A DNA stretch of 64,000 bases from positions 1,922,001 to 1,986,000 of the forward strand of contig NZ_FNKP01000002.1 of the NCBI RefSeq assembly GCF_900099835.1, given 5' to 3'. Position 1 is the first letter of the stretch, and each line of letters begins with the position of its first letter. The notes beneath the pieces are model-generated. The model did not search any database. It was not told the DNA's origin and worked only from the letters and a program-made list of their open reading frames with translations. This document shows, in pieces, positions 1 to 7,984 of the stretch. The position numbers and the translations under genes were made by a program. This DNA comes from Paraburkholderia fungorum. GTDB lineage: Bacteria; Pseudomonadota; Gammaproteobacteria; Burkholderiales; Burkholderiaceae.

Positions 1-1469
1 GCGAGCATCGGCTCGATCGCGTTTGCGTCGATATGAATCGTGTCGCGGTACGTCGCGCCCGCGTCGCTTTTCATCCACGATTCGACGGTGAAATCGACGC
101 CGCGCCGCTCCTTCAGAAACGCCTCCGTGCGCTCGTCAGGCTCGACGATGCCGGTGAACCCGCCCAATTCCGCGACCATGTTCGTCAACGTTGCGCGCTC
201 GTCGATCGACATCGCGCGCACCGCCGCGCCGCCGTATTCGAACACGAGGCCGATCGCGCTGCCCGAGCGGATCGCGTCCATCCGCAGCAGATGCAGCACT
301 ACGTCCTTCGCGGTCACGCCGTCACGCAATGCGCCGTCGATCTCGATCCGCAACGTCTCCGGCACCTTGCAGCGCACGTAGCCGGTCACCCAGCTATTGG
401 CGATTTCCGTGGCGCCCGCGCCGAACGCGAGGCAGCCGAGCGCGCCCGAGTGCGGCGTATGCGAATCGGTGCCGCACGCCACCTGTCCCGGCAACGCGTA
501 TTGCTCGGCCATCAACGCATGGCAGATGCCTTCGGAGCCGGGTAAGTTATCGAGCGCGCCGTGCGAGCGCACCGGATAGTCGCGCGAAAACGACGTGTGG
601 CCTTCCATCAGATTCGCGACGCCGGACAACAGTCCGTCGCGCACATGTGGAATGCTCTGCGGCGCCAGCACCAGATGATCCTGAAACGCGATGATGTGAT
701 CCGGCGCATGCAGCGGCGCGGGCTTGCCGAACGCGCGATGCATCAGGTGGGCGCACATGCCCGTGAAATAGTCGTGGCTGAAGCGCCAGTCGGCGGCGAT
801 GAACACGCCGTCGCCACGCTGCGCGCCGGCGATACCCGGGTGCAGATGACGGTCGATGATCTTTTCGACCAGCGTCTTTGGGGTGGCGCTCGTTGCGTTG
901 TCTCTCACGCGCGGCGCGGGCCAGTCCGCGAAACGGCTATACGCGAGCAGGCCACCGCTGCGCACGATCTGCTGCGTGAGCGCGTCGCGGCCTTTGAGAA
1001 ACTCTTCGATGGAGATCGCTTCGCCCGCGATCAGACGGTCGAGCACCGTGAAATCGGTGGTGGTCAGAATGCCGATGTTGTCGCAATTCTGCTGATAGAT
1101 CCGCTCGAAACTTTCCGCGACGATCAGCCTGATGCCCGCCGACAACTCCGCCAGCGGACTCGATTCGCGCGACGATCCTTTGCCATAGCGCTTGCCTGCC
1201 ACGGTCACCTGGAAGCCGCCGTCGCGAATCGCGTTGCGGCCAATCGGCATGCGCTCCCCGGCCTTGAAGCCGACATACGGAAACTGGCCGAGGCGTTCGT
1301 CGTACGTGAGCATCACGGTGACGGGCGTGATTTCGTCGGTGGACACGTTGTCGCGCAGCGCACCTGCTGTCTCACGCGTGAAGTTGTCGCCCGCGAGTTG
1401 CGCGTCGATCACAGCGGGGTCCTGGGACAGGTACAGCACGCGGCCGTCCAGTCGAATCGTATCGGTCAT
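1..1469 (-). CDS. aconitase/isopropylmalate dehydratase-family enzyme, swapped domain order, 3' end cut by window edge
   Basis: About 489 residues are visible from an ATG at 1469, which is preceded by a good AAGGAGA ribosome site. The gene runs off the left edge. The N-terminal part is a LeuD/swivel-type domain (RDNVSTDEITPV, then GKGSSRESSP around residues 115-125). The catalytic aconitase-type domain follows, with ACGTDSHTPHSGALG around residue 330. In ordinary AcnA and AcnB proteins the catalytic domain comes first or the swivel is arranged differently. Here the order is small-subunit-like then large-subunit-like, as in fused LeuD-LeuC proteins. Family members are [4Fe-4S] hydro-lyases that isomerise hydroxy-acids. 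The substrate cannot be read from this sequence, and the expected late cluster cysteines lie outside the window. A LysR gene lies directly upstream on the same strand. Confidence 0.82.
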   Translation of the reverse strand, partial: MTDTIRLDGRVLYLSQDPAVIDAQLAGDNFTRETAGALRDNVSTDEITPVTVMLTYDERLGQFPYVGFKAGERMPIGRNAIRDGGFQVTVAGKRYGKGSSRESSPLAELSAGIRLIVAESFERIYQQNCDNIGILTTTDFTVLDRLIAGEAISIEEFLKGRDALTQQIVRSGGLLAYSRFADWPAPRVRDNATSATPKTLVEKIIDRHLHPGIAGAQRGDGVFIAADWRFSHDYFTGMCAHLMHRAFGKPAPLHAPDHIIAFQDHLVLAPQSIPHVRDGLLSGVANLMEGHTSFSRDYPVRSHGALDNLPGSEGICHALMAEQYALPGQVACGTDSHTPHSGALGCLAFGAGATEIANSWVTGYVRCKVPETLRIEIDGALRDGVTAKDVVLHLLRMDAIRSGSAIGLVFEYGGAAVRAMSIDERATLTNMVAELGGFTGIVEPDERTEAFLKERRGVDFTVESWMKSDAGATYRDTIHIDANAIEPML

Positions 1470-1596
1470 GGCAAGGTTCTCCTTGCAAACACTATACGGC
1501 GCGATGTTGCATCGCCGAAGTGCTGGTGCGGCAACGCAGACTTCTCGTCTGGAGATGCATCCATACCCGACGACGCATTCGGCCCGCGCAACCGCG

Positions 1597-2499
1597 CTAT
1601 TTGCCCGTGCCGAGAAACCCGACCAGCGCCGCTGCGCTTGCGCTCAACTGATCGCGCGCCTTGAAAATCATCACCAGGCGGCGCACGGCCCAGGCGTCGC
1701 TCAACGACGGCACGCGCACGTCGAGCGCATTGACGTAAAGCAGCCCGACCTGCTCCGGCACCACGGCGATGCCGAGCCCCGCATGCACCATCCGGCACAA
1801 CGCGTCGAGACTGCTGACGCGAATCTTCACGTCGAGTTGACGGCCGGCGACAGCCGCCTGTTGCGTCAGCAGACGCGTGAGCGCGCTCTCGCTGCGCAGA
1901 CCGACAAAGCTGTCGTCCAGCAGATCGTCGAACGCCACGCGCTGCGCAGCCGCAAGCCGATGACCGCCCGGCACCAGTACCGCGAGACGGTCCTGCCGGT
2001 ACGGCACCTGCTCCAACGCTTCGCTGCCGGCGACCGGATTGCAGATGCCGAAGTCCGCGCCGTGTTCGTCGACAATACGCACTACGTCGGCACTATTCTC
2101 CTCTTCCAGTTCGATCGATACCTCCGGAAACGCGCGCCCGAACGCGGCGACATCCTCGGGTAAAAACTGCACGATCGACGACAGATTCGCGACCACCCGC
2201 ACGCGCCCTTTCGCGCCCGACGAAAAGCGCGACAACTCCGCGCTCATCTGTTCGATATTGCCGATGATCGCCAACGCGTAGCGCAGCACAGTCTCGCCGA
2301 CCGGCGTCACGGTAATGCCGCGCGACTGCCGCTGGATTACCGGCAAGCCGATCACGGCCTCGATCTCCGCGATACGCCGGCTCACCGCGGACGATGCGAT
2401 GAACTCGCGCTCGGCCGCGCGCGCGATGTTCTGCTCCTGGCAGACGGCGACGAACAGACGCAGCGAAGTCAGGTCGAGTTTCTTGAGGAGGTTTTCCAT
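1597..2499 (-). CDS. LysR-family transcriptional regulator
   Basis: A 300-residue LysR-type regulator with an N-terminal winged helix (LDLTSLRLFVAVCQEQNIAR, then SSAVSRRIAEIEAVIG) and a C-terminal periplasmic-binding-like effector domain. The start chosen is the ATG at 2499 (MENLLKKLD), because family proteins begin just before this helix. The frame stays open upstream to 2577 and no strong ribosome site decides the matter. The gene sits 127 bp upstream of, and on the same strand as, the aconitase-family gene, so it may regulate that gene or be co-transcribed with it. LysR proteins usually sit divergent to their target, so the tandem arrangement is less typical. The effector is unknown. Confidence 0.9.
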   Translation of the reverse strand: MENLLKKLDLTSLRLFVAVCQEQNIARAAEREFIASSAVSRRIAEIEAVIGLPVIQRQSRGITVTPVGETVLRYALAIIGNIEQMSAELSRFSSGAKGRVRVVANLSSIVQFLPEDVAAFGRAFPEVSIELEEENSADVVRIVDEHGADFGICNPVAGSEALEQVPYRQDRLAVLVPGGHRLAAAQRVAFDDLLDDSFVGLRSESALTRLLTQQAAVAGRQLDVKIRVSSLDALCRMVHAGLGIAVVPEQVGLLYVNALDVRVPSLSDAWAVRRLVMIFKARDQLSASAAALVGFLGTGK

Positions 2500-2616
2500 G
2501 ATGTCGTCAGGCGCTCGATCTTCGGGGAAGAAGGATTGTGACGCGGATTGCGTCATTCGCCAAAACGATGGGGACATACGGGGCTAAAACCAGCGCTGCC
2601 AGTACCAGGATTCAGC

Positions 2617-2656
2617 CCGCATCCGGGACACGCAACATCGCGCGCCCCGGATGCGG
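2617..2656 (-). terminator. inverted repeat downstream of the GH3 gene
   Basis: Eleven-base perfect arms (CCGCATCCGGG at 2617-2627, CCCGGATGCGG at 2646-2656) are separated by 18 bases, 19 bp beyond the GH3 stop codon. No T-run follows on the minus strand, so the hairpin is either a non-canonical terminator or an mRNA 3'-end stabiliser. Confidence 0.5.
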
Positions 2657-2674
2657 TCACACAAACCTCAACGC

Positions 2675-4888
2675 CTAATGCGCCTGCAACCGGATATCAC
2701 GCGACGAAGCACCCACATACACCGCGCTGCCCGACACATAGCGCCAGTTGTTGCGCGACGTGTCCCACACGCTTTGCATACGCGGCGTGACCGCAATGTG
2801 CACGCGACGCGATTCGCCCGGGTTCATGCCGACCTTGTCCCAGCCGACCAGACGCCGCGGCGGCTCGCCGCTGTACGGCACGCCGAGATACACCTGCGGT
2901 ACTTCCGCGCCCGCCACGCGGCCATCGTTGCGCACGTTGAACGACACATCGAGAAAACCGCCAGGAAGATGCGCCACCGAAAGACCCGAGTACGAGAAAT
3001 GCGTGTACGACAGGCCATATCCGAATTCGAACATCGGCGTGATGTTGTTCGCGTCATACCAGCGATACCCCATGTCGAGCTTTTCCGCGTAGACCGGGTC
3101 GTTCTCGTAGGTGCCGTTCTGCCCCCACGTCGGCGTGTCCTGATCGCGTACCGGGAACGTGACCGGCAGCTTGCCCGAAGGATTGACCTTGCCGAACAGC
3201 AGGTTGGCAATCGCCTTGCCGCCGCCCTCGCCCGGATACCAGGCTTCGACGATGGCCGAGACGTTGTCCTTCCACGGCATCAGCACCGGGTTGCCGCTTT
3301 CCACGACGACGATCGTGCGCGGATTGACCGCCGCCACCGCTTCGACGAGCGCGTCCTGGTTCGACGGATTCGCGAGGCTCAGGCTTTGCAGATCGCCGAA
3401 ATCCTCACCCGCCGGTTGCGCGACGACGACGATCGCCACGTCCGATTGACGCGCAAGCGCCACCGCCTGGTCGATCTGAGCCTGCGTGTACGCGGCGAAC
3501 GGCGACTGCTGATCGCTATTGCCCGCAAAGCTCACCTGGGCCGACGGCGCGAGTGCGTGGATGGCTGAAACGATCGGCGTGGCCAGCTTCATCCACGGGT
3601 TGGTCCACCAGCTGCATCCCGACGACGTACCGAACGTCAACCCGCCGCAACCCGCGAAATTCCCCGTGACCGGGTCGCGCGTGTTGCCCGAACCGCCGCC
3701 TGTCAGCACGGCTGCATCCGCGTGTCCGCCGATCACGGCAATGTGCGACAGCGAGCCTGCCGACAGCGGCAACTGGTTGTTGTCGTTCTTCAGCAGCACC
3801 ATCGACTGCTCCGCCACCGACTGCGCGAACTGATTGGCCGCCGCAAAATTGATCGTGCCGCCTGCCTTTGCCGGGTCGTCCATCACGCCGGTGCGGATCA
3901 TCACGTACAGCTTGCGACGCACCATATCGTCCAGACGTGCCGTGGATACCGAACCGTTCGCAATCGCCTGCTTGACCAGATCGGGCGTCAGATAGACCGT
4001 CGAACCGACGTCTTCTTCTTCGTCGAGACCCGCGTTGATCGCGGCGGCCGTGCTGTGCGTCGCGCCCCAGTCGGACTGGACCTGTCCTTCGAAATGCCAG
4101 TCGTTCTTCAGCACGTCGTTCAGGATATGCGAGTCTTCGCACGCGTAAACGCTGTTGACCCGGTTGTAGCTGCACATCACGCTGCCGGGTTGAGCGCGTT
4201 TTGCGGCGATTTCAAACGGCAACAGATAGATTTCGCGCAGCGTGCGTTCGTCGATCTGGCTATTGCCGCCGCTGCGGCCATGTTCCTGTTCGTTGCCCAC
4301 GTAGTGCTTGATCGTCGCGATGACTTTCTGGCTCTGCGTGCCGTCCGTTCGCTCGGCGAGCATCTCCCCGGCCAGCAGCGGATCTTCGCCGAGAAACTCG
4401 AATAGCCGGCCGCCGCGCGGTTCGCGCGCGAGATTGACGCCGCCGCCGAGTCCCATGCCGAAGCCCTGCGCGCGCAGTTCGATCGCGACCTGCTTGCCGT
4501 AGTTGGACGACAGCGTGCGGTCCCAGCTTGCCGCGACGCCGATCGTCGCCGGGAATGTCGTGCTTGGTTGCGAGGTGCTGCCGGAACCGGTCGACGAGTC
4601 GACCATGTTCAGATCGGGAATGCCCAGGCGCGGCACGCCTTGAATGTAGCCTCCGCCGCCACCCGGCACGTTGGCCATCGCGTATTGCGAGTGGATGAAC
4701 TGCAGCTTTTCGTCGATCGTCATTTTGGCGACCAGCGAGTCGGCACGCCGGTGCGCGACTGCCGAGTCGAAGGCATTCATGACCGCCGAGGTCGGTGCGA
4801 AATCCGGAAGGAAATTAGTAACGTCCGCATGCGCGGCAGCACATGCAAACGCTGCGAATGCGAGCGCTGGCCATAGTTTCTTCTGCAT
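2675..4888 (-). CDS. exported glycoside hydrolase family 3 beta-glucosidase
   Basis: A 737-residue protein from the ATG at 4888, which follows GGAGAG. A longer frame to 5014 exists but would bury a clear signal peptide (MQKKLWPALAFAAFACAAAHA, cleavage after AHA). GH3 landmarks are in order: KHYVGNEQE (Lys194-His195) and QSDWGATH, with the predicted nucleophile Asp273. A second alpha/beta domain contains QPAGEDFGD, a likely acid/base Glu. A C-terminal fibronectin-III-like domain ends the protein. It should act in the periplasm or outside the cell, removing terminal beta-glucosyl residues from oligosaccharides. Exact linkage preference cannot be read. The gene stands alone, with a LacI-type palindrome about 100 bp upstream. 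Confidence 0.92.
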   Translation of the reverse strand: MQKKLWPALAFAAFACAAAHADVTNFLPDFAPTSAVMNAFDSAVAHRRADSLVAKMTIDEKLQFIHSQYAMANVPGGGGGYIQGVPRLGIPDLNMVDSSTGSGSTSQPSTTFPATIGVAASWDRTLSSNYGKQVAIELRAQGFGMGLGGGVNLAREPRGGRLFEFLGEDPLLAGEMLAERTDGTQSQKVIATIKHYVGNEQEHGRSGGNSQIDERTLREIYLLPFEIAAKRAQPGSVMCSYNRVNSVYACEDSHILNDVLKNDWHFEGQVQSDWGATHSTAAAINAGLDEEEDVGSTVYLTPDLVKQAIANGSVSTARLDDMVRRKLYVMIRTGVMDDPAKAGGTINFAAANQFAQSVAEQSMVLLKNDNNQLPLSAGSLSHIAVIGGHADAAVLTGGGSGNTRDPVTGNFAGCGGLTFGTSSGCSWWTNPWMKLATPIVSAIHALAPSAQVSFAGNSDQQSPFAAYTQAQIDQAVALARQSDVAIVVVAQPAGEDFGDLQSLSLANPSNQDALVEAVAAVNPRTIVVVESGNPVLMPWKDNVSAIVEAWYPGEGGGKAIANLLFGKVNPSGKLPVTFPVRDQDTPTWGQNGTYENDPVYAEKLDMGYRWYDANNITPMFEFGYGLSYTHFSYSGLSVAHLPGGFLDVSFNVRNDGRVAGAEVPQVYLGVPYSGEPPRRLVGWDKVGMNPGESRRVHIAVTPRMQSVWDTSRNNWRYVSGSAVYVGASSRDIRLQAH

Positions 4889-5451
4889 CAGTGTCTCTCC
4901 GAGATTGTGCTTTTTAGGGGAATGCGAAGCTGGCGCGCGTCGATTGGGTTTGATGCGGACGCGAATGGAGGCAATGCAGGGTGTCTGCGCAAACGTTTGC
5001 TTTCCAGGGAGCAATCGGATCAGCCGGATTAGCTGTAATGATTCTCCGTGGAAGACAATGTAAGAATGTAGTCTGACTACAGCATCGGTAGTTTTACTAA
5101 TTCCCTTTGACTTTATGCGGAATGGCAGGGCAATTGAAGGCTAACAGTAATTAAGCGGATTTGCTCGATGGGTATTGAATGCGATTTGCATTTTTATGAT
5201 TGAATTTGATTCAAAAGGCTTTCCGATCCAGGAATTCATTTTTTGGATTAACTGGCTACCTCGCAGGCGTATTGAGTGATTTTTTTGGAGCACTTCCGAA
5301 AATTTAGCCGAAAGATGGCTGCATTTTTTCAAAAATATTCCGATTATTTATCACATGGAAATCCACCCCAACAAAATCAATTCAGCAACATTGAACACCG
5401 ATTTTTTATCTGATCTAATTCAATTCGATCCGCATTTAAAAAAACAGAGCC
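4889..5451. other. non-coding, AT-rich divergent spacer
   Basis: About 560 bp between the GH3 gene (minus) and the GNAT gene (plus) holds no convincing gene. The part from about 5050 to 5450 is strikingly AT-rich compared with the flanks. The only ORF there (5141-5332, minus) has no ribosome site and no recognisable family. The half nearest the GH3 gene contains the palindrome annotated separately. Confidence 0.7.
4989..5000. promoter_or_regulatory. LacI/PurR-type operator-like palindrome upstream of GH3 gene
   Basis: GCAAACGTTTGC is a perfect 12-base palindrome with the AAACGTTT-type centre common to LacI-family operators. It lies about 100 bp upstream of the GH3 start, where a sugar-responsive repressor would act. 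No LacI-family gene is visible in the window. Confidence 0.45.
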
Positions 5452-6027
5452 ATGATGCCCGCAACAAATTATCCTGCCGAAGGCGTTGCCACCGAACGCA
5501 CCATTTTGCGTGCCGCTCACGAAGATCATGCAACTGAGTTGCTGAAGTACTACAAGGGCAACCGGCAACATCTTCAACTGTGGGAACCTTCGCGGCCAGA
5601 GCGCTTTTTCGAACTCGACGCGATCTCTGAGCGGCTGCGTGTCATGGCCCGTCAAACGTCAACCGGCCATGCGCTTCATCTGCTGATGTTCGAACACGAA
5701 GGGAACCGGTTGATCGGCGAGTGCAACTTCACGAATATCGTCCGGGGTCCCTTTCAGGCGTGTCATCTCGGCTTCTCTATCGCGAGCGAGTTCGAAGGAC
5801 GAGGACTCATGCGTGAAGGTCTCGCGGCAGCAATCGACCATACGTTCACGACGTTGAGACTGCATCGCATCATGGCGAACTATCGGCCTGAAAATATTCG
5901 CAGCGAACGCCTGCTCGTGCAACTCGGCTTCGAGAAGGAAGGGCTGGCTCGCTCGTACCTGCAGATCGACGGTGCGTGGGCAGATCACGTGCTGACGTCG
6001 AAAATCAATCCAGCCGATTTCAATTGA
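5452..6027 (+). CDS. GNAT-family N-acetyltransferase (RimJ/RimL-like)
   Basis: A 191-residue protein that starts with ATGATG. Either Met could be used, and no strong ribosome site is present. The GNAT core is visible: TERTILRAAHEDH for the N-terminal beta strand, then an acetyl-CoA-binding segment FSIASEFEGRGLMREGLAAA (Q/RxxGxG/A-like loop, residues about 118-137). It ends with the characteristic RPENIRSERLLVQLGFEKEG of the RimJ/RimL subfamily. RimJ-type enzymes acetylate N-terminal alanine of ribosomal protein S5, but close paralogues modify many substrates, so the target here is unknown. The gene is monocistronic and convergent with the TAXI-type gene, 36 bp apart. Confidence 0.85.
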   Translation: MMPATNYPAEGVATERTILRAAHEDHATELLKYYKGNRQHLQLWEPSRPERFFELDAISERLRVMARQTSTGHALHLLMFEHEGNRLIGECNFTNIVRGPFQACHLGFSIASEFEGRGLMREGLAAAIDHTFTTLRLHRIMANYRPENIRSERLLVQLGFEKEGLARSYLQIDGAWADHVLTSKINPADFN

Positions 6028-6063
6028 ACCGTGTGGGTCGCCCTCACCCCTCCTTCCCCCTCC

Positions 6064-7407
6064 TCACCCCTTCGCCTTTTCAGCCACATGGGCAATCCGG
6101 TCGCGCACAATACCGATTGCCTGCTTCAAAGCATAAACATCCTGAAAGTAGCGATGGGGAATCCGTATCTGACTGGCGTTGGCATCGATATCCTCGATCT
6201 CGTCACGCCACTTCGCAATCTGCCCTGCCGTGGGTTTCTCATTGCGCCATATCTCGTCTTCCAGCGCCTTGATCTCCCGATACCAGACCACCAGCCGCCT
6301 TTTGATGCGCGCCTCGATCAGACGCGGCAACGCCTGCAGTAAGCCGATCAACAGCGCCATGAAAGGCAGCAGGATCAGGAACCGTCTCTCGATCAGACTC
6401 GCCAGCCAGAACGGCAGGTAGCGCTGCAGGAACGGGCGGCCCGATTTGAAGTAACGCGTGCTCTCGTCGGAGATCGGAAATTCGCCGCTGTTCAGATTCG
6501 GAAACGTGCCCAGCGGCGTGAAGTAATCTTCGCCGCCATGCACGGTTTTGGCGGCATCCAGCAGTAGATACGCCAGTGCAGGATGCAACGTGTCCTTCGA
6601 CACCAGCAGCGCCGTAGCGGCCAGCAACGTGACATCGGCGCGCGGAAGATCATCGACGATACTGGTCGACGCGCGTGGGAAAACGATCTTTGAAAGCGAC
6701 GGAAACTTTTGAATCAGCGCTTCGGCCTGCGCGAAGCTCATCAATTTGAGGTTACTGGTCAACAACGCTTTCTGAATCGGTGCGTCGGGTCTGCCGATAA
6801 AGAAAGCCGCGTCCAGCTGACCGTTTTCGAGCGCCTGGTACGCATTGGGTGCGTCCATCTGCAACAGCGTAGTGTTGTGGCCGGTAATACCGCTATAGCC
6901 GAGCAACACCATCGAGACATTGAGCAGACCACTACCCGGAATGCCGACCGCAATCCGCTTGCCGCGCAGTTGCGCCAGCTGGTTGACGATCGTGTCGCCC
7001 CGGTAGAACACCCAGATCGGCTCATAAGAGACCGCGGCGATAGTTTGCAGATTGTCGGTGTCTTTCGGGCTGATGGTGCCCGACTGAATGAAGCCGACTT
7101 CGTATTCGCTATCCGGGTTTGTCAGCCGTTGATAATTCTCGACCGAACCGGAAGAACTGCGGATATCGAGCGTGATGCCGTCGCGCTTCAGAATGGGCGC
7201 GTAGCGATCCGCAAAGCCTCGATAAATGCCGTTGTCCGCGCCAGTCGTAATGACGATCTTGCGCTGAAACGCGGGCTTGAGGACGACCACGAGCGTCCAC
7301 CCCAACAGCACCAGCAGCACGATTGAACCGATGATCAGAAGCCGCCGGCGCCCTCGTGTCATCGGGGGTTTCTGACTACGATGGAGCGCTGGATTTTGTC
7401 TGGGCAT
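6064..7407 (-). CDS. membrane-anchored TAXI-family solute-binding protein
   Basis: A 447-residue protein. Residues about 20-43 form one transmembrane segment (LLIIGSIVLLVLLGWTLVVV) just after an Arg-rich stretch. A TAXI-type (TRAP-associated extracytoplasmic) binding domain follows, with TTGADNGIYRGFADRYAPIL, RGKRIAVGIPGSG and LPRADVTLLAATALLVS. A second transmembrane helix lies near residues 343-360, followed by a charged, helical C-terminal tail of about 85 residues. The predicted topology is two-pass, with the binding domain in the periplasm and both ends in the cytoplasm. No TRAP permease genes are nearby, so this may be a sensor or an orphan binding protein rather than a transporter subunit. 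The ligand is unknown. Confidence 0.82.
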   Translation of the reverse strand: MPRQNPALHRSQKPPMTRGRRRLLIIGSIVLLVLLGWTLVVVLKPAFQRKIVITTGADNGIYRGFADRYAPILKRDGITLDIRSSSGSVENYQRLTNPDSEYEVGFIQSGTISPKDTDNLQTIAAVSYEPIWVFYRGDTIVNQLAQLRGKRIAVGIPGSGLLNVSMVLLGYSGITGHNTTLLQMDAPNAYQALENGQLDAAFFIGRPDAPIQKALLTSNLKLMSFAQAEALIQKFPSLSKIVFPRASTSIVDDLPRADVTLLAATALLVSKDTLHPALAYLLLDAAKTVHGGEDYFTPLGTFPNLNSGEFPISDESTRYFKSGRPFLQRYLPFWLASLIERRFLILLPFMALLIGLLQALPRLIEARIKRRLVVWYREIKALEDEIWRNEKPTAGQIAKWRDEIEDIDANASQIRIPHRYFQDVYALKQAIGIVRDRIAHVAEKAKG

Positions 7408-7595
7408 CGTTAGCCGTCTCTGTCAGGCCGCCCCTGAGCGGAGTGGCATGGGCGGATCACCGGTCAGTTCTCCCTGCTTCGGCTTTACGATACCAGATTA
7501 TCTTTTTTGCAAAAGTCGTCGGGCAATGCTTCGCATCGGGCGATAATCTCCGGCACCCACTGCTAGAATAGCGGCCCTTTTCTCAGGAGACGCAC

Positions 7596-7910
7596 ATGTC
7601 CTGGTTCATTTATGAAGTGCCCGAATACAACGAAGACGGGGCGCGCATCGAACCGTTTAGCGACCTGCGTAGCCGCGTCCTGAAGGTTAGTGGGCAGGCT
7701 ATGGCAGACGAGCTGGAAAGCGTCCGCGAAAACGCCGCCAAGACGGCGGAAACCCCCGCACGCCCGTTGCGTTCCGCGGATAATCCGCATGTGTTCCCGA
7801 TCCCTTACGCCGACTCGATGATCCTCGTCGGATTCATCTTCGAGTTGAAGCGGGAACTGCGGCAGCTGGTGGTGTCGCCGGTTGAAATGCCCTGGTTGAA
7901 AGACGCGTAA
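7596..7910 (+). CDS. small conserved-looking protein of unknown function
   Basis: A 104-residue protein with a convincing ribosome site (AGGAG, spacing about 6) before ATG at 7596. It starts MSWFIYEVPEYNEDGARIEP and ends with a mildly hydrophobic helix-like segment (YADSMILVGFIFELKRELRQ). No signal peptide, metal-binding motif or known domain is apparent. It is divergent from the TAXI-type gene with about 190 bp between them, and convergent with the flavin monooxygenase gene. Codon use matches the neighbours. I do not recognise a function. Confidence 0.72.
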   Translation: MSWFIYEVPEYNEDGARIEPFSDLRSRVLKVSGQAMADELESVRENAAKTAETPARPLRSADNPHVFPIPYADSMILVGFIFELKRELRQLVVSPVEMPWLKDA

Positions 7911-7929
7911 GACAGACAGCGTCACCATC

Positions 7930-7962
7930 GCAGGAACGCCGCCAGTAACCCGGCGTTCCTGC
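7930..7962. terminator. bidirectional hairpin between convergent genes
   Basis: Perfect 12-bp arms GCAGGAACGCCG (7930-7941) and CGGCGTTCCTGC (7951-7962) with a 9-base loop. The hairpin sits between the stop of the small plus-strand gene (7910) and the stop of the minus-strand monooxygenase (7985). Neither side has a strong T-run. Confidence 0.65.
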
Positions 7963-7984
7963 TCGACGGCATCGCTTCCCACTG

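Noticed and set aside
5141..5332. A 63-codon frame in the AT-rich spacer upstream of GH3
   Set aside because: No ribosome site, composition follows the AT-rich background, no recognisable family.
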